Assembly: GCF_018130825.1 (NCBI RefSeq)
Contig: NZ_JAFCJS010000002.1
Coordinates: 992,001-1,056,000, forward strand
Direction: 5' to 3'
DNA length: 64,000 nt
DNA from: Bradyrhizobium liaoningense
GTDB lineage: Bacteria > Pseudomonadota > Alphaproteobacteria > Rhizobiales > Xanthobacteraceae
Positions 43,159 through 52,121 of the stretch are shown here, piece by piece. The position numbers and the translations under genes are program-made. The notes beneath the pieces were generated by a model. It was not told where the DNA came from. It did not search any database and was given only the letters and a program-made list of their open reading frames with translations. Each line of letters begins with the position of its first letter. The first letter of the stretch is position 1.

Positions 43159-43953
43159 ATGAAGAGAGAAAGCCGCGGCATCCAGTCGATCGAGGTCGGC
43201 GGAGAATTGCTCCGCGCTCTCGCCCGCAGCGGCGAGCCGATGATGCTGCGCGATCTCGCGCGCGAGGCCGGCATGACGCCGGCCAAGGCGCATCCCTATC
43301 TCGCCAGCTTCTCGCGCATCGGGCTGATCGAGCAGGACGAGACCACCGGCCGTTACGAGATCGGTGCGCTCGCACTGGAGCTCGGCCTGATCAGCCTGCG
43401 CCGTCTGTCTGGCGTGCGCATCGCGGGTCCCAGGATCGCTGCGCTTGCGAGCCAGATCGGGCACGCGGTCTCGCTGGCGGTCTGGGGCACGCATGGCCCG
43501 ACCGTGGTGCAGCTCGAAGAACCGGGCCAGCCCGTGCACATCGTGATGCGGGCCGGCTCGGTGATGGCGCTGCTGGAAACCGCCACCGGCCGTGCGTTTG
43601 CGGCGTTCCTGCCGGAGAAGACCATCAGTGCCGCACTCGAAAGCGGCCTCGACCGCCACGGCGTCGGCTACAATCCGAAGCGGGCGGTGAAAGGCGCGAA
43701 GGTCGCCGAGATGCTGAACGAGGTCCGCAAGCACGGCCTCGCCCGCGCGCTCGGCGATCCCCTGCCCGGCGTCAACGCGTTCTCGGCACCGGTGTTCGAC
43801 CATGCCGGCCACGTGGCGCTGGTCATCACCGCGATGGGGCCGGAAGGCACTTTTGATGCGCGCTGGGACAGCCCGATCGCACATGCGCTGCGCGACTGCG
43901 CCGGCGGCATTTCGAAGCGGCTGGGCCATGGGATGACGATTGCGGCGGAGTGA
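43159..43953 (+). CDS. IclR family transcriptional regulator
   Basis: A 264-residue IclR-type regulator starting at ATG 43159 with GGAGG four bases before. The N-terminal winged helix (GIQSIEVGGELLRALARSGEPMMLRDLAREAGMTPAKAHPYLASF) and the C-terminal effector domain (GHAVSLAVWGTHGPTVVQLEEPGQPVHIVMRAGSVMAL) are complete. It is the third gene of the LivK-flavoprotein operon and probably controls that operon through the palindrome near 40105. It ends five bases before repeat copy 2. Confidence 0.91.
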   Translation: MKRESRGIQSIEVGGELLRALARSGEPMMLRDLAREAGMTPAKAHPYLASFSRIGLIEQDETTGRYEIGALALELGLISLRRLSGVRIAGPRIAALASQIGHAVSLAVWGTHGPTVVQLEEPGQPVHIVMRAGSVMALLETATGRAFAAFLPEKTISAALESGLDRHGVGYNPKRAVKGAKVAEMLNEVRKHGLARALGDPLPGVNAFSAPVFDHAGHVALVITAMGPEGTFDARWDSPIAHALRDCAGGISKRLGHGMTIAAE

Positions 43954-43958
43954 TTCGA

Positions 43959-44079
43959 GTCGTCCTGGCGAAAGCCAGGACCCATTACCCCCGGGAGCAG
44001 TCGTCGGGTGAGCTGGCAACCACGAGTCTACGCCAAACCACGTCTTGTGGTAATGGGTCCTGGCTTTCGCCAGGACGAC
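43959..44079. repeat. 121-base inverted-end repeat, copy 2
   Basis: Its ends are the same as those of the element at 39899-40019 (GTCGTCCTGGCGAAAGCCAG and its inverse) and its total length is also 121 bases, but the inner 50-60 bases differ. It occupies the space between the convergent IclR and SDR genes and could act as a bidirectional terminator through its end hairpins. Confidence 0.82.
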
Positions 44080-44102
44080 ATCGTGGAGCGACCTCGCGCC
44101 CT

Positions 44103-44882
44103 CTACTTTTCCTTCACCGGCACCGTGTAGTTCAGGATCAGCCGCCCGCCGTCGGGATAGATCGTCTGCCCGGTGATGTAGGATGCATCGTCGCTGGCGA
44201 GGAACGCCACGACGGATGCGACCTCGCTCGGCTCGCCGCCGCGGCCGGCCGGCGTGCGTGACATCACGGTCTTGCGCGCATCCTCGGACGTGTAGATGGA
44301 CGACGCCACCATGTCGGTCAAAATCGTGCCCGGCCCGACCGCGACGACGCGGATGTTGTGCGGGGCGAGCGCGACGGCCGCGACCGACGTCAGCTGCTTC
44401 ATGCCGCCCTTGGACATCGCGTAGGTCGCAAGCGCCGGGATCGCCAGCAGCGCGTTGACCGAGGACATGTTGATGATGACCCCGCCGCCGCCTTGCGCGA
44501 TCATCTGCCTGGCCGCCGCCTGCACGCCGAAGAACGCGCCCTTCAGATTGATGCCGATGACTTCGTCGAATTCCTCTTCGGTGATCTCGAGGATGTCCCG
44601 GTTGCGGGCGACGCCGGCATTGTTGACCATGATGTCGAGCCGGCCGAACTCCTTCACCGCGGTCGCGACGAGCTGATCGACGTCCGCGCGCTTGGCGACA
44701 TTGCCGACGACGGTGCGCAGCGCATCCGGCCGGCCAAGCTCGGCGGCCGTCGCGGCAAGACCCTCGGCATCGACATCCGAGATGACGACCTTGACGCCGT
44801 CATCCAAAAATCTCTTGGCGCAGGCCTTGCCGATACCGCGCGCCGCGCCGGTGATGGCGGCGACCTTGTCTTTGAGCTTCAT
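44103..44882 (-). CDS. SDR family oxidoreductase (FabG-like)
   Basis: A 259-residue classical short-chain dehydrogenase starting MKLKDKVAAITGAARGIGKA at ATG 44882. The cofactor motif TGAARGIG, NNAG, and the catalytic Ser (INMSSVNAL) with Y-A-M-S-K are all present, in contrast to the SDR at 17347. It is the downstream neighbour of the GntR gene (37 bases) and convergent with the IclR gene. It probably reduces or oxidises a hydroxyacid or ketone in the adjacent amino-acid pathway, but the substrate is unknown. Confidence 0.93.
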   Translation of the reverse strand: MKLKDKVAAITGAARGIGKACAKRFLDDGVKVVISDVDAEGLAATAAELGRPDALRTVVGNVAKRADVDQLVATAVKEFGRLDIMVNNAGVARNRDILEITEEEFDEVIGINLKGAFFGVQAAARQMIAQGGGGVIINMSSVNALLAIPALATYAMSKGGMKQLTSVAAVALAPHNIRVVAVGPGTILTDMVASSIYTSEDARKTVMSRTPAGRGGEPSEVASVVAFLASDDASYITGQTIYPDGGRLILNYTVPVKEK

Positions 44883-44919
44883 CCGTGCGCTTCCCGAAAA
44901 CAGGACGCCGTGTCGGGCG

Positions 44920-45633
44920 TCAATTCGCCGCCGTTCGCGCCGTGGCCGGCATGTAGATCTGCGCGTAGCCTTCCTTGATCGCGGCGGTGATGCGATCGAG
45001 GCGGCGGTCGATGTGCTTTTCCAGCACCGACACGCAGGCCTCTTCATTGCGCGCCTTCAGGCCCTCGACCACCGCGCGGTGCTCGGCCTGGGTGTTGGAG
45101 CGGTTGATGCGGTCCATGTCGATCCAGCGCACGAAGCGGATGCGGGCATTGACGTTGCGCAGCACGCGCAGCATCTCGGCATTGTTCGACATGCCCATCA
45201 GCCGCTCGTGGAAGGTCTCGTCCAGCTCGACCAGTTCCACCGAGGTGCGCTCGCCGGGATCGGGACCGGTGGCCTCGAGGAATTTCAGCAGCGCGTCGAT
45301 ATCCTCGTCCTTGGCGCGCTTGATGGCGAGGCGGATCGCGGCGACCTCGATCGACTTGCGCAGCTCGTAGAGATCGAAGATCTCGTGCGCGTCGAGCTCG
45401 CGGCAGAAGAAGCCCTTGCCCGGTGTGAAGCGCAGGAAGCCTTCGGTGTTGAGGCGGTTGAGCGCCTCGCGCAGCGGCGTGCGGCTGACGCCGAGGCGCT
45501 TGGCCAGCTCGCCCTCGTTGAGCCGTTCGCCCGGCTTGAACTCGTAGCTCACGGCCATCGCCTTGAGCTGTTCATAGACGCGATCGACGATACTGTCGGA
45601 AGCCAGTTCCACGTTGCTCATCATCAGCTGCAT
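44920..45633 (-). CDS. GntR family transcriptional regulator (FCD domain)
   Basis: A 237-residue GntR regulator of the FadR/VanR type. The winged helix (RVYEQLKAMAVSYEFKPGERLNEGELAKRLGVSRTPLREALNRL) is followed by an all-helical FCD effector domain whose DETFHERLM and later histidines fit the metal-binding pattern. Three nearby Met codons (residues 1, 4 and 5) leave the exact start open; 45633 is the longest. It lies 99 bases downstream of the racemase gene and upstream of the SDR. It is the best candidate regulator for the large divergon at 45733-54442. Confidence 0.91.
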   Translation of the reverse strand: MQLMMSNVELASDSIVDRVYEQLKAMAVSYEFKPGERLNEGELAKRLGVSRTPLREALNRLNTEGFLRFTPGKGFFCRELDAHEIFDLYELRKSIEVAAIRLAIKRAKDEDIDALLKFLEATGPDPGERTSVELVELDETFHERLMGMSNNAEMLRVLRNVNARIRFVRWIDMDRINRSNTQAEHRAVVEGLKARNEEACVSVLEKHIDRRLDRITAAIKEGYAQIYMPATARTAAN

Positions 45634-45732
45634 TCATGCCCGAACACAGCCCAATATACCGGGCTAAAGTGGACAATGGCAATGCAAACCGGAGTTTAGC
45701 AGAGCTTGTCTAGAGCTTTGCGACAGAAGGAA

Positions 45733-46476
45733 TCAGGCGAAGGCGCGCGGACGCAGTCCAGCATGAAACCAGGTGATCATGGAATAGATGTCGTAGACCG
45801 GCAAGCCGACCTCGGCCTGCAAGGCCGCCGCATAAGGCGGCATGTTGGTGCATTCCAGCACGATGGCGCCGACGTCGGGATTTTTGGCAACGAGCTCCTT
45901 GCCGGCCTCGACCACGTCTCGCTCGGCCTGTGCGATATCCATGTCATCCTTCTCGGCCTTGATCAGGACGCGGAAGAACTCCTTGCCGTGCTCGGTGCCG
46001 ACCAGCGGCGTATCGAGCGGCACGCCGGCGCCTTCGAGATGGGCCGGCGTCAAGGTCGAGCCCGACACCGTGACGAGGCCGACGCGCTTGCCGGGCGGCA
46101 GGGTCGCCTGCACCCACGGCACCTGCATCAGCGATGAGGTCGCGACAGGCACACCGACGGCGGCGGCGATCTCCTTCTGGAACAGCGAGAGGAAGCCGCA
46201 ATTGGTGGTGATGGCCTCCGCCCCGAGCCGCACCAGGTCTTTCGCGGCATCAATGAAATCGGGCAGCAGGCCGGCCGCGCCCTTCAGCACCACCTTCTCC
46301 GGCGAAGCGCCGCTCACCACGCGATAGAGCACGGGGAACGGCCAGGTCGTGCCGTTGCCCATGTCGCCGGGGATGCGGGGGAAGCGCGCTTCCAGCATCA
46401 GAATGCCGAGCGGCGCGCCATAGACGGCCTTGCCGCCGCGGGCAATGCGAGAAGGCGAGTTGGCAGGATAGGTCAT
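45733..46476 (-). CDS. Aspartate/glutamate racemase family protein
   Basis: A 247-residue protein of the Asp/Glu/hydantoin racemase superfamily, which also contains maleate isomerase and arylmalonate decarboxylase. The two catalytic cysteine positions are present: GAEAITTNCGFLSLF and IVLECTNMPPYAAAL. It acts without cofactor by proton abstraction at an alpha carbon. It is the last gene of the minus-strand amino-acid operon, nine bases after the DadA-like gene. It may provide the D-isomer that the DadA-like enzyme oxidises. Confidence 0.86.
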   Translation of the reverse strand: MTYPANSPSRIARGGKAVYGAPLGILMLEARFPRIPGDMGNGTTWPFPVLYRVVSGASPEKVVLKGAAGLLPDFIDAAKDLVRLGAEAITTNCGFLSLFQKEIAAAVGVPVATSSLMQVPWVQATLPPGKRVGLVTVSGSTLTPAHLEGAGVPLDTPLVGTEHGKEFFRVLIKAEKDDMDIAQAERDVVEAGKELVAKNPDVGAIVLECTNMPPYAAALQAEVGLPVYDIYSMITWFHAGLRPRAFA

Positions 46477-46485
46477 GGTGCGATC

Positions 46486-47751
46486 TCAGAGGAAGCGATT
46501 GGGTGCGAACGGCGCGAGCGGAATTTCGGGCTGCTTGCCGCTCAGAAGCTGGGCAACGAGACGGCCGGTGCGGGCCGAGCCGACCAGGCCGACATGACCG
46601 TGGCCGAAGGCGTAGACGATGTCGCGCGAGGCGCGCGCATGGCCTATGCAGGGAAGTCCATCAGGCATGCTCGGCCGATGCCCGAACCAGGTCTTGATGC
46701 GCGAGGCCGGAATATCCTTCGGCAATTTCGGGAACATGCCGAGAAGGTGGTTGCGCAAAATCTCGGCGCGCTTCCAGTTCGGCGCGGCCTCGAGGCCGGC
46801 GATCTCGACCGTGCCGGCGGCGCGCAGGCCCTTGTTGGTCCAGTTCACCACCATCTTGGCGTCGGAGGCCATCATCGAGCTGCGCGGACCTGATTCCGGA
46901 TTCTCGATCATGACGTGATAGCCGCGCTCGGTTTCGAGCGGCAGGGGATCGCCGACCGATGCGGTGAGCTGCTTCGAGCGGGCACCGGCCGCGACGACGG
47001 CAGCATCGCAAGCGATCTCGCCGGTCTCGGTGAGAACGGCCACGAGCTTGTTGCCGGACAGCTTCAGCCCGGTCGCCTTGGCCCGCACGTGCTTGGCGCC
47101 ACCGGCGATCGCATGATTGGCGAGAGCGGCGACATAAGCGCCGGGATCGCGGCAGCGCCCGGCCTCTTCCACCACCACGCCAAAGGTGTAGCGCGGATGC
47201 AGGTCCGGCTCGCGCTGACGCATCTCGTCGGCGTTGAGCTCCAGCCATTCGACGCCGACCTTCTTGCGCAGGCGCCAGCCGAGATCGTTGTCGAAATTGC
47301 CGCGCGACGGGAACACATGCATCACGCCGTTGCGCTCGACCAGTTCAGGCACACCCGCCTCTTCCGCGAGCTTCCTGTGCAGCAGCGGCGCATCCTTCAG
47401 GAGATCGCGCAGCGCGAACGCCGTCTTCTCGACCCGCGCCGCGGTCCAGCCCGAGAGCAGGTACTTGATCAGCCACGGCAAGGCCTTCGGCAAGTACGAC
47501 CAGCGGATCGCGAGCGGGCCGAGCGGGTCCATCAGATAGCCCGGCACCTTCTTCCAGATACCCGGCTCGGCCGGCGGGATCACCGAATGGGAGGAGAGCC
47601 AGCCGGCATTGCCGTAGCTCGCCGCCTGCTCGCCGCCGGGCTCGCCCGGATCGATCAGCGTGACGCGATGTCCTTCGCGCAGCGCCTCGATGGCGCTGAT
47701 CACGCCGACCGCGCCGGCTCCGATGATGGCGACGTGGCGGCCCTCAGGCAT
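46486..47751 (-). CDS. D-amino acid dehydrogenase-like FAD oxidoreductase (DadA family)
   Basis: A 421-residue DAO-family flavoprotein. The FAD motif HVAIIGAGAVGVISAIEAL is at the N-terminus, with EQAASYGNAGWLSSHSVIPPAEPG, the hallmark DadA stretch, after it. The C-terminus has GHRPSMPDGLPCIGHA and YAFGHGHVGLVGSARTGRLVA. The enzyme oxidises a D-amino acid to an imino acid, passing electrons to a quinone. It lies three bases after the ThDP enzyme gene. The nearby RidA would hydrolyse its imine product, which supports the assignment. Confidence 0.92.
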   Translation of the reverse strand: MPEGRHVAIIGAGAVGVISAIEALREGHRVTLIDPGEPGGEQAASYGNAGWLSSHSVIPPAEPGIWKKVPGYLMDPLGPLAIRWSYLPKALPWLIKYLLSGWTAARVEKTAFALRDLLKDAPLLHRKLAEEAGVPELVERNGVMHVFPSRGNFDNDLGWRLRKKVGVEWLELNADEMRQREPDLHPRYTFGVVVEEAGRCRDPGAYVAALANHAIAGGAKHVRAKATGLKLSGNKLVAVLTETGEIACDAAVVAAGARSKQLTASVGDPLPLETERGYHVMIENPESGPRSSMMASDAKMVVNWTNKGLRAAGTVEIAGLEAAPNWKRAEILRNHLLGMFPKLPKDIPASRIKTWFGHRPSMPDGLPCIGHARASRDIVYAFGHGHVGLVGSARTGRLVAQLLSGKQPEIPLAPFAPNRFL

Positions 47752-47754
47752 CGC

Positions 47755-49416
47755 TTAAGCTTTCACCGCTGGCGAGAAGTCCTTGCCGACCGAGATCGCC
47801 CTGGGATCGATGATGCAGTGGAGGATCGACGGCTTGCCCGAGGCGAGCGCGCGCTCGAACGCCGGCGCGAACTCTTCGGTGCGCTCGACGCGCTCGCCAT
47901 GGCCGCCGAACGCTTTTGCGTACATCGCAAAATCGGGGTTCTTCAGCTGGGTACCGACGACGCGGCCGGGATAGTCGCGCTCCTGATGCATGCGGATGGT
48001 GCCGTACTGCGAATTGTCGACGACGACGACGACCAGCGGCGCGTCGTACTGCACGGCGGTCGCGAACTCCTGGCCGTTCATCAGGAAGCAGCCGTCGCCG
48101 GCAAAGGCAACGACGACGCGATCCGGATATTGGCGCTTGGCGAGCACCGCCGCCGGCACGCCATAGCCCATCGAGCCCGAGGTCGGCGCGAGCTGCGCGG
48201 CGAAGCTGTGGAAGCGGTGATGACGGTGGATCCAGCCGGCATAATTGCCGGCGCCGTTGCAGACGATCGCATCCTTCGGCAGCCGGTCGCGCAGCCAGGT
48301 CATGACCTGGCCGTACTGGAACGAGCCCGGCAGCTCGCGCGCCTTGTCGGTCCAGGCGAGATAATCGGCGTGCGCCTTGGCGGCCTCGCCCTTCCAGGCA
48401 ACCGCGCCCGCGGGCTTCAGCGTCTCGACGGCAGCGGCGAATGCAGCGGGCGTTGCCTGGATGGCAAGCTCGGGCTGGTAGACGCGGCCGAGCTCTTCCG
48501 AGCCCGGATGCACGTGGATCAGCTTCTGCTTCGGCGTTGGAATGTCGAGCAGCGTGTAGGACGAGGACGGCATCTCCGACATGCGGCCGCCGATGAGGAG
48601 AACGACGTCGGCATTGTCGATGCGCGCCTTCAGGCCCGGGCTCGGCCCGATGCCGAGATCGCCGGCATAATGCGAGTGATCGGCGTCGATCAACGAGGCC
48701 CGGCGGAACGAGGTCGCGACCGGCAAGTCGAACCGCTCGGCAAAACGCGCGATGCTCCTGGTCGCCTCCTCGGTCCAGCGCGAGCCACCGAGGATGACCA
48801 GCGGCGCCTTGGCGCTCGCCAGCATCGCACCGACCTGCTCGATGTCAGCAGGCGCCGGCCAGCTCACCGCCGGCTCGATCCGCATGGCGTCCGCAACGGC
48901 GGCGGTCTCGGTCAGCATGTTCTCCGGCAGCGCGATCACGACGGGACCGGGACGGCCCTGCATGGCGACGCGGAAGGCCCGCGCGACCAGCTCCGGAATG
49001 CGGTCGGGTCGGTCGATCTCGACGGCCCATTTCGCCATGGAGCCGAACACCGCCTTGTAATCGAGCTCCTGGAACGCCTCGCGCTCGCGCATGCCGGTGT
49101 CGACCTGGCCGACGAACAGGATCATCGGGGTGGAGTCCTGCATCGCGATGTGGACACCGTGGCTGGCATTGGTGGCGCCGGGGCCGCGGGTGACGAAGCA
49201 GACGCCGGGGCGGCCGGTGAGCTTGCCATAGGCCTCCGCCATCATCGCAGCGCCGCCTTCGGCGCGGCAGATCACGACGTCGATCGGGCTGTCATGCAGC
49301 GCGTCGAGCGCCGCGAGATAGCTCTCGCCCGGCACACAGGTGACGCGGTCGACGCCCTGAGCAACCAACTGGTCGATCAGGATCTGGCCCCCGGTGCGGG
49401 TGTTGCGAATGGTCAT
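47755..49416 (-). CDS. Thiamine diphosphate-dependent enzyme (acetolactate synthase-like large subunit)
   Basis: A 553-residue ThDP enzyme of the acetolactate synthase/benzoylformate decarboxylase superfamily. The catalytic glutamate lies in CRAEGGAAMMAEAYGKL (about residue 51), and the ThDP/Mg motif is GDGCFLMNGQEFATA with DNSQYGTIRMHQE. No acetolactate synthase regulatory subunit is nearby, so a role in valine biosynthesis is unlikely. In this operon it more likely decarboxylates the 2-oxo acid made by the aminotransferase. Its ATG overlaps the aminotransferase stop by four bases. Confidence 0.92.
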   Translation of the reverse strand: MTIRNTRTGGQILIDQLVAQGVDRVTCVPGESYLAALDALHDSPIDVVICRAEGGAAMMAEAYGKLTGRPGVCFVTRGPGATNASHGVHIAMQDSTPMILFVGQVDTGMREREAFQELDYKAVFGSMAKWAVEIDRPDRIPELVARAFRVAMQGRPGPVVIALPENMLTETAAVADAMRIEPAVSWPAPADIEQVGAMLASAKAPLVILGGSRWTEEATRSIARFAERFDLPVATSFRRASLIDADHSHYAGDLGIGPSPGLKARIDNADVVLLIGGRMSEMPSSSYTLLDIPTPKQKLIHVHPGSEELGRVYQPELAIQATPAAFAAAVETLKPAGAVAWKGEAAKAHADYLAWTDKARELPGSFQYGQVMTWLRDRLPKDAIVCNGAGNYAGWIHRHHRFHSFAAQLAPTSGSMGYGVPAAVLAKRQYPDRVVVAFAGDGCFLMNGQEFATAVQYDAPLVVVVVDNSQYGTIRMHQERDYPGRVVGTQLKNPDFAMYAKAFGGHGERVERTEEFAPAFERALASGKPSILHCIIDPRAISVGKDFSPAVKA

Positions 49417-50639
49417 GACAGCTCCCTGCAGGCTTTGGCGATGCGCTTCAAGGCTTCGCGCAAGTTTTGTTCCGAGGTGGCGTAGGACAGGCGGAAATAA
49501 GGTGCAAGGCCGAAACAGCTGCCCGGCACCACGGCCACGTCATGCCTCTCCAGCAGGAAGCGGCAGAACGCCGCGTCGCTGTCGATCAAGACGCCATCGG
49601 GCGTGCGGCGGCTGATCAGGCCGGCGCAGCTGGCATAGGTGTAGAACGCGCCTTCCGGCCGGCGGCAGCTGACGCCGTCGATGGCGTTGAGCGCATCGAC
49701 CACGATGTCCCTGCGGCGCTGGAACGCGGCGCGGCGTTCCACAAGGACGTCCTGCGGGCCGGTGAGCGCCGCGATCGCCGCGGCCTGGCTTACCGAGCAC
49801 GGATTGGTCGTGCTCTGGCTCTGCACCACCGCGATCGCCGCGATCAGTTCGCGCGGGCCGCCGCCATAGCCGACGCGCCAGCCGGTCATGGCATAGGCCT
49901 TGGAGACGCCGTTCACGGTCAGCGTGCGCGATTTCAGGCTCGGCTCGAGCGCGGCCGCCGTGACGAACGGCATGCCGTCGTAAGTGAGGTGCTCGTAGAT
50001 GTCGTCGGCCATCAGCCAGACATGCGGATGGCGCTTGAGCACGTCCAGGATCGGACGGAGCTGCGCCGCCGAATAGGCCGCGCCCGTCGGATTGGACGGC
50101 GAGTTCAGCAGCAGCCAGCGCGTCTTGGGCGTGATCGCGCGTTCGAGATCGGCGGCATCGAGGCGAAAGCCGTTCTCCTCGCGGCAAGGCACATCCACCG
50201 GCGTGCCGTCGGCGATGCGCACCATGTCGGCATAGCTGGTCCAATAGGGCGCGGCGAGGATCACCTCGTCGCCGGGACTAAGCGTCGCCATGAAGGCGTT
50301 GTGGATCACCTGCTTGGCGCCGGCGCCGGCTGTGATCTCGTCAGTGGCATAGACGAGGTCGTTCTCGCGGCGGAATTTTTCGGCGATCGCCGCCTTCAAT
50401 TCCACCGTGCCGTCGAGGATGGTGTATTTGGTCTGCCCCGAGCGGATGGCGCGCTCGGCCGCGTCCTTGGCATGGTCGGGCGTATCGAAGTCAGGCTCGC
50501 CGGCGCCGAGCACGATCACCGGCCGCCCCTCGCGCTTCAGCCGCTGCGCGACCGCGCCGATCTTGAGGATCTCGGAGACGCCGATCGCGCTGATGCGCCG
50601 GGCGGACCGAAAGCCGGATGCGGGAGCCTGGACAGTCAC
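49413..50639 (-). CDS. PLP-dependent class I aminotransferase (AspC family)
   Basis: A 408-residue fold-type I aminotransferase. The start is GTG 50639 with AAGGG eight bases upstream. The PLP lysine is in TVNGVSKAYAMTGWRVGY (about K253). NSPSNPTGAAYS and the C-terminal arginine segment FRLSYATSEQNL bind cofactor and substrate carboxylate. It converts an amino acid to its 2-oxo acid. It lies nine bases after the RidA gene and is coupled to the ThDP enzyme gene. Confidence 0.94.
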   Translation of the reverse strand: MTVQAPASGFRSARRISAIGVSEILKIGAVAQRLKREGRPVIVLGAGEPDFDTPDHAKDAAERAIRSGQTKYTILDGTVELKAAIAEKFRRENDLVYATDEITAGAGAKQVIHNAFMATLSPGDEVILAAPYWTSYADMVRIADGTPVDVPCREENGFRLDAADLERAITPKTRWLLLNSPSNPTGAAYSAAQLRPILDVLKRHPHVWLMADDIYEHLTYDGMPFVTAAALEPSLKSRTLTVNGVSKAYAMTGWRVGYGGGPRELIAAIAVVQSQSTTNPCSVSQAAAIAALTGPQDVLVERRAAFQRRRDIVVDALNAIDGVSCRRPEGAFYTYASCAGLISRRTPDGVLIDSDAAFCRFLLERHDVAVVPGSCFGLAPYFRLSYATSEQNLREALKRIAKACRELS

Positions 50640-50648
50640 GGCTGGCCC

Positions 50649-51002
50649 TTACTTGCGCGCGGCGATCGCGATCACCTCGATGCGGTAGGCGGAATCGGCG
50701 AGCTCGACCTTGCCGCAGGCGCGGGTCGGGGTGTTGCCGGGCACGACCCAGGCATCATAGACCGCGTTCATGGCATCGAAATCGTCCATGCTCTTGAGCC
50801 AGACCTGCACGCTGAGCAGGCGCGACTTGTCGGTGCCCGCGCGCGCCAGCATGTCGTCGACCTTGGCCAGCGCCTCTTTTGTCTGCTGGGTGATGTCGGC
50901 GGTCTTGGTGTCCGCAACTTGCCCTGCGAGGAAAACGAGATCGCCGAACACGGAGGCGCGGCTGCGGCGGGCGTTCTGGTCGATGCGGGTGATATCCGAC
51001 AT
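50649..51002 (-). CDS. RidA family enamine/imine deaminase
   Basis: A 117-residue member of the RidA (YjgF/YER057c/UK114) family. Motifs are VFLAGQVADTKTADITQQTKEALAKVD, the oligomer-forming strand LLSVQVWLKSMDDFDAMNAVYDAWV, and TRACGKVELADSAYRIEVIAIA with the conserved substrate-binding arginine. The family hydrolyses reactive enamines and imines made by PLP or flavin enzymes. It lies 17 bases after the hydroxyacid dehydrogenase gene and nine before the aminotransferase. Confidence 0.95.
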   Translation of the reverse strand: MSDITRIDQNARRSRASVFGDLVFLAGQVADTKTADITQQTKEALAKVDDMLARAGTDKSRLLSVQVWLKSMDDFDAMNAVYDAWVVPGNTPTRACGKVELADSAYRIEVIAIAARK

Positions 51003-51019
51003 GGGATGTCCTTATGTCT

Positions 51020-51937
51020 TTACTTGCCGGTGGCGATGATGCGGCGACAGTGATCGAGCGCAGCACCAATGAGATTGTCGCTCGCCTCGGGCGTGCGGAA
51101 CGCGGAATGCGCCGACAGCGTCACGTTCGGCAGCTTCGTCACGGGATGGCCCGCCGGCAGCGGCTCGATGGTGAAGACGTCGAGGCCGGCATGGGCGATA
51201 TGGCCCGAGCGCAGGGCGTCGAGCATCGCGTCTTCATCCACCACAGCACCGCGCGCGGTGTTGATCAAAATGCTGCCCTTGCGCATCATCGCGATGCGCT
51301 CGCGCGACAGAAAGCCCTTGGTCTCGTCGTTGAGCAGGAGGTGCAGCGAGACGACATGGCTCTCGGCCAGCAGCTTCTCCAGCGACACGAACTCGACGCC
51401 CGGATGCGTCTTCGGCGTCCTGTTCCAGGCGATCACCTTCATGCCGCAACCCGCCGCCATGCGCGCGGCTTCCGCCGCAATGCCGCCGAAGCCGATCAGG
51501 CCGAGCGTCTTGCCGGTGAGCTGGACCGCGTCACGGCGCAGCCAGTTGCCCTCGCGCATGCCGCGGTCCATCTCGCCAAAATTTCGCGCGGAGGCCCACA
51601 TCAGCGCGATCGCGCATTCGGCGACGGCGGTGTCGCCATAACCCTTGATGGTGTGGACGGAGATGCCGCGCTCGGCCAGCTCCTCCGGATTCATGTAGCT
51701 GCGCGCGCCGGTGCCGAGGAAGACGACATGCTTGAGCGCCTTGCACTTCTCGGCAATCGCGGTCGGCACGGCCGTATGATCCACGATCATGATCTCGGCG
51801 TCGCCGAGCAGGCCGGGCAGGTCGTCGGGCTTGATGGAGGGGTTGCGGTTGATGCCGACAGGCAGGTCCTGGGAGCGCAGCAGCTTGTCGGTCACCGCCG
51901 CCAGGGTGTCGTTTGCATCGACGAATAGAGCGCGCAC
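51020..51937 (-). CDS. D-2-hydroxyacid dehydrogenase family protein
   Basis: A 305-residue NAD-dependent dehydrogenase of the D-isomer 2-hydroxyacid family. The start is GTG 51937 with a GGAGAGG site. The Rossmann motif is TLGLIGFGGIAAEAARMA. The catalytic trio is the arginine in INTARGAVVDE, the glutamate in VFTIEPLPAGHP and the histidine in LSAHSAFRTPE. It interconverts 2-oxo and D-2-hydroxy acids, which fits an operon that makes 2-oxo acids. It is the first gene of the six-gene minus-strand operon, divergent from the amino-acid ABC importer. Confidence 0.93.
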   Translation of the reverse strand: MRALFVDANDTLAAVTDKLLRSQDLPVGINRNPSIKPDDLPGLLGDAEIMIVDHTAVPTAIAEKCKALKHVVFLGTGARSYMNPEELAERGISVHTIKGYGDTAVAECAIALMWASARNFGEMDRGMREGNWLRRDAVQLTGKTLGLIGFGGIAAEAARMAAGCGMKVIAWNRTPKTHPGVEFVSLEKLLAESHVVSLHLLLNDETKGFLSRERIAMMRKGSILINTARGAVVDEDAMLDALRSGHIAHAGLDVFTIEPLPAGHPVTKLPNVTLSAHSAFRTPEASDNLIGAALDHCRRIIATGK

Positions 51938-51977
51938 AGGCCTCTCCTTCAGGTCACGAGATTGTTGCGTTCAGTCT

Positions 51978-52121
51978 TGAATACAGACTTGCATGCGATT
52001 GACAACCCCACAGTCCGAGGAAATTTGCGCAATCCTGCCAAGATATTGGGCTCATCTCTGCCTTGCCGCACAAATGGTCAGCAACGTGAAATACCGTATT
52101 GCATTTTATCCTGAATACAGA
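51978..52121. promoter_or_regulatory. Divergent regulatory region with two TGAATACAGA repeats
   Basis: The 237-base spacer between the hydroxyacid dehydrogenase operon and the ABC importer carries two exact TGAATACAGA copies, at 51978-51987 (41 bases from the minus-strand start) and 52112-52121 (53 bases from the plus-strand start). One copy lies near each promoter, in the same orientation. This is what one regulator controlling both arms would need. The local FCD-type GntR is the obvious candidate, by inference. Confidence 0.5.

Noticed and set aside
47755..49416. Acetolactate synthase for branched-chain amino acid synthesis
   Set aside because: There is no regulatory subunit gene or other ilv gene nearby; the context is amino-acid degradation.
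46915..49485. Long plus-strand frame (856 codons) opposite the DadA and ThDP genes
   Set aside because: It is the mirror of real genes in GC-rich DNA. The translation is rich in Arg, Asp, His and Gly with no domain, while the opposite strand has clear DadA and ThDP motifs.
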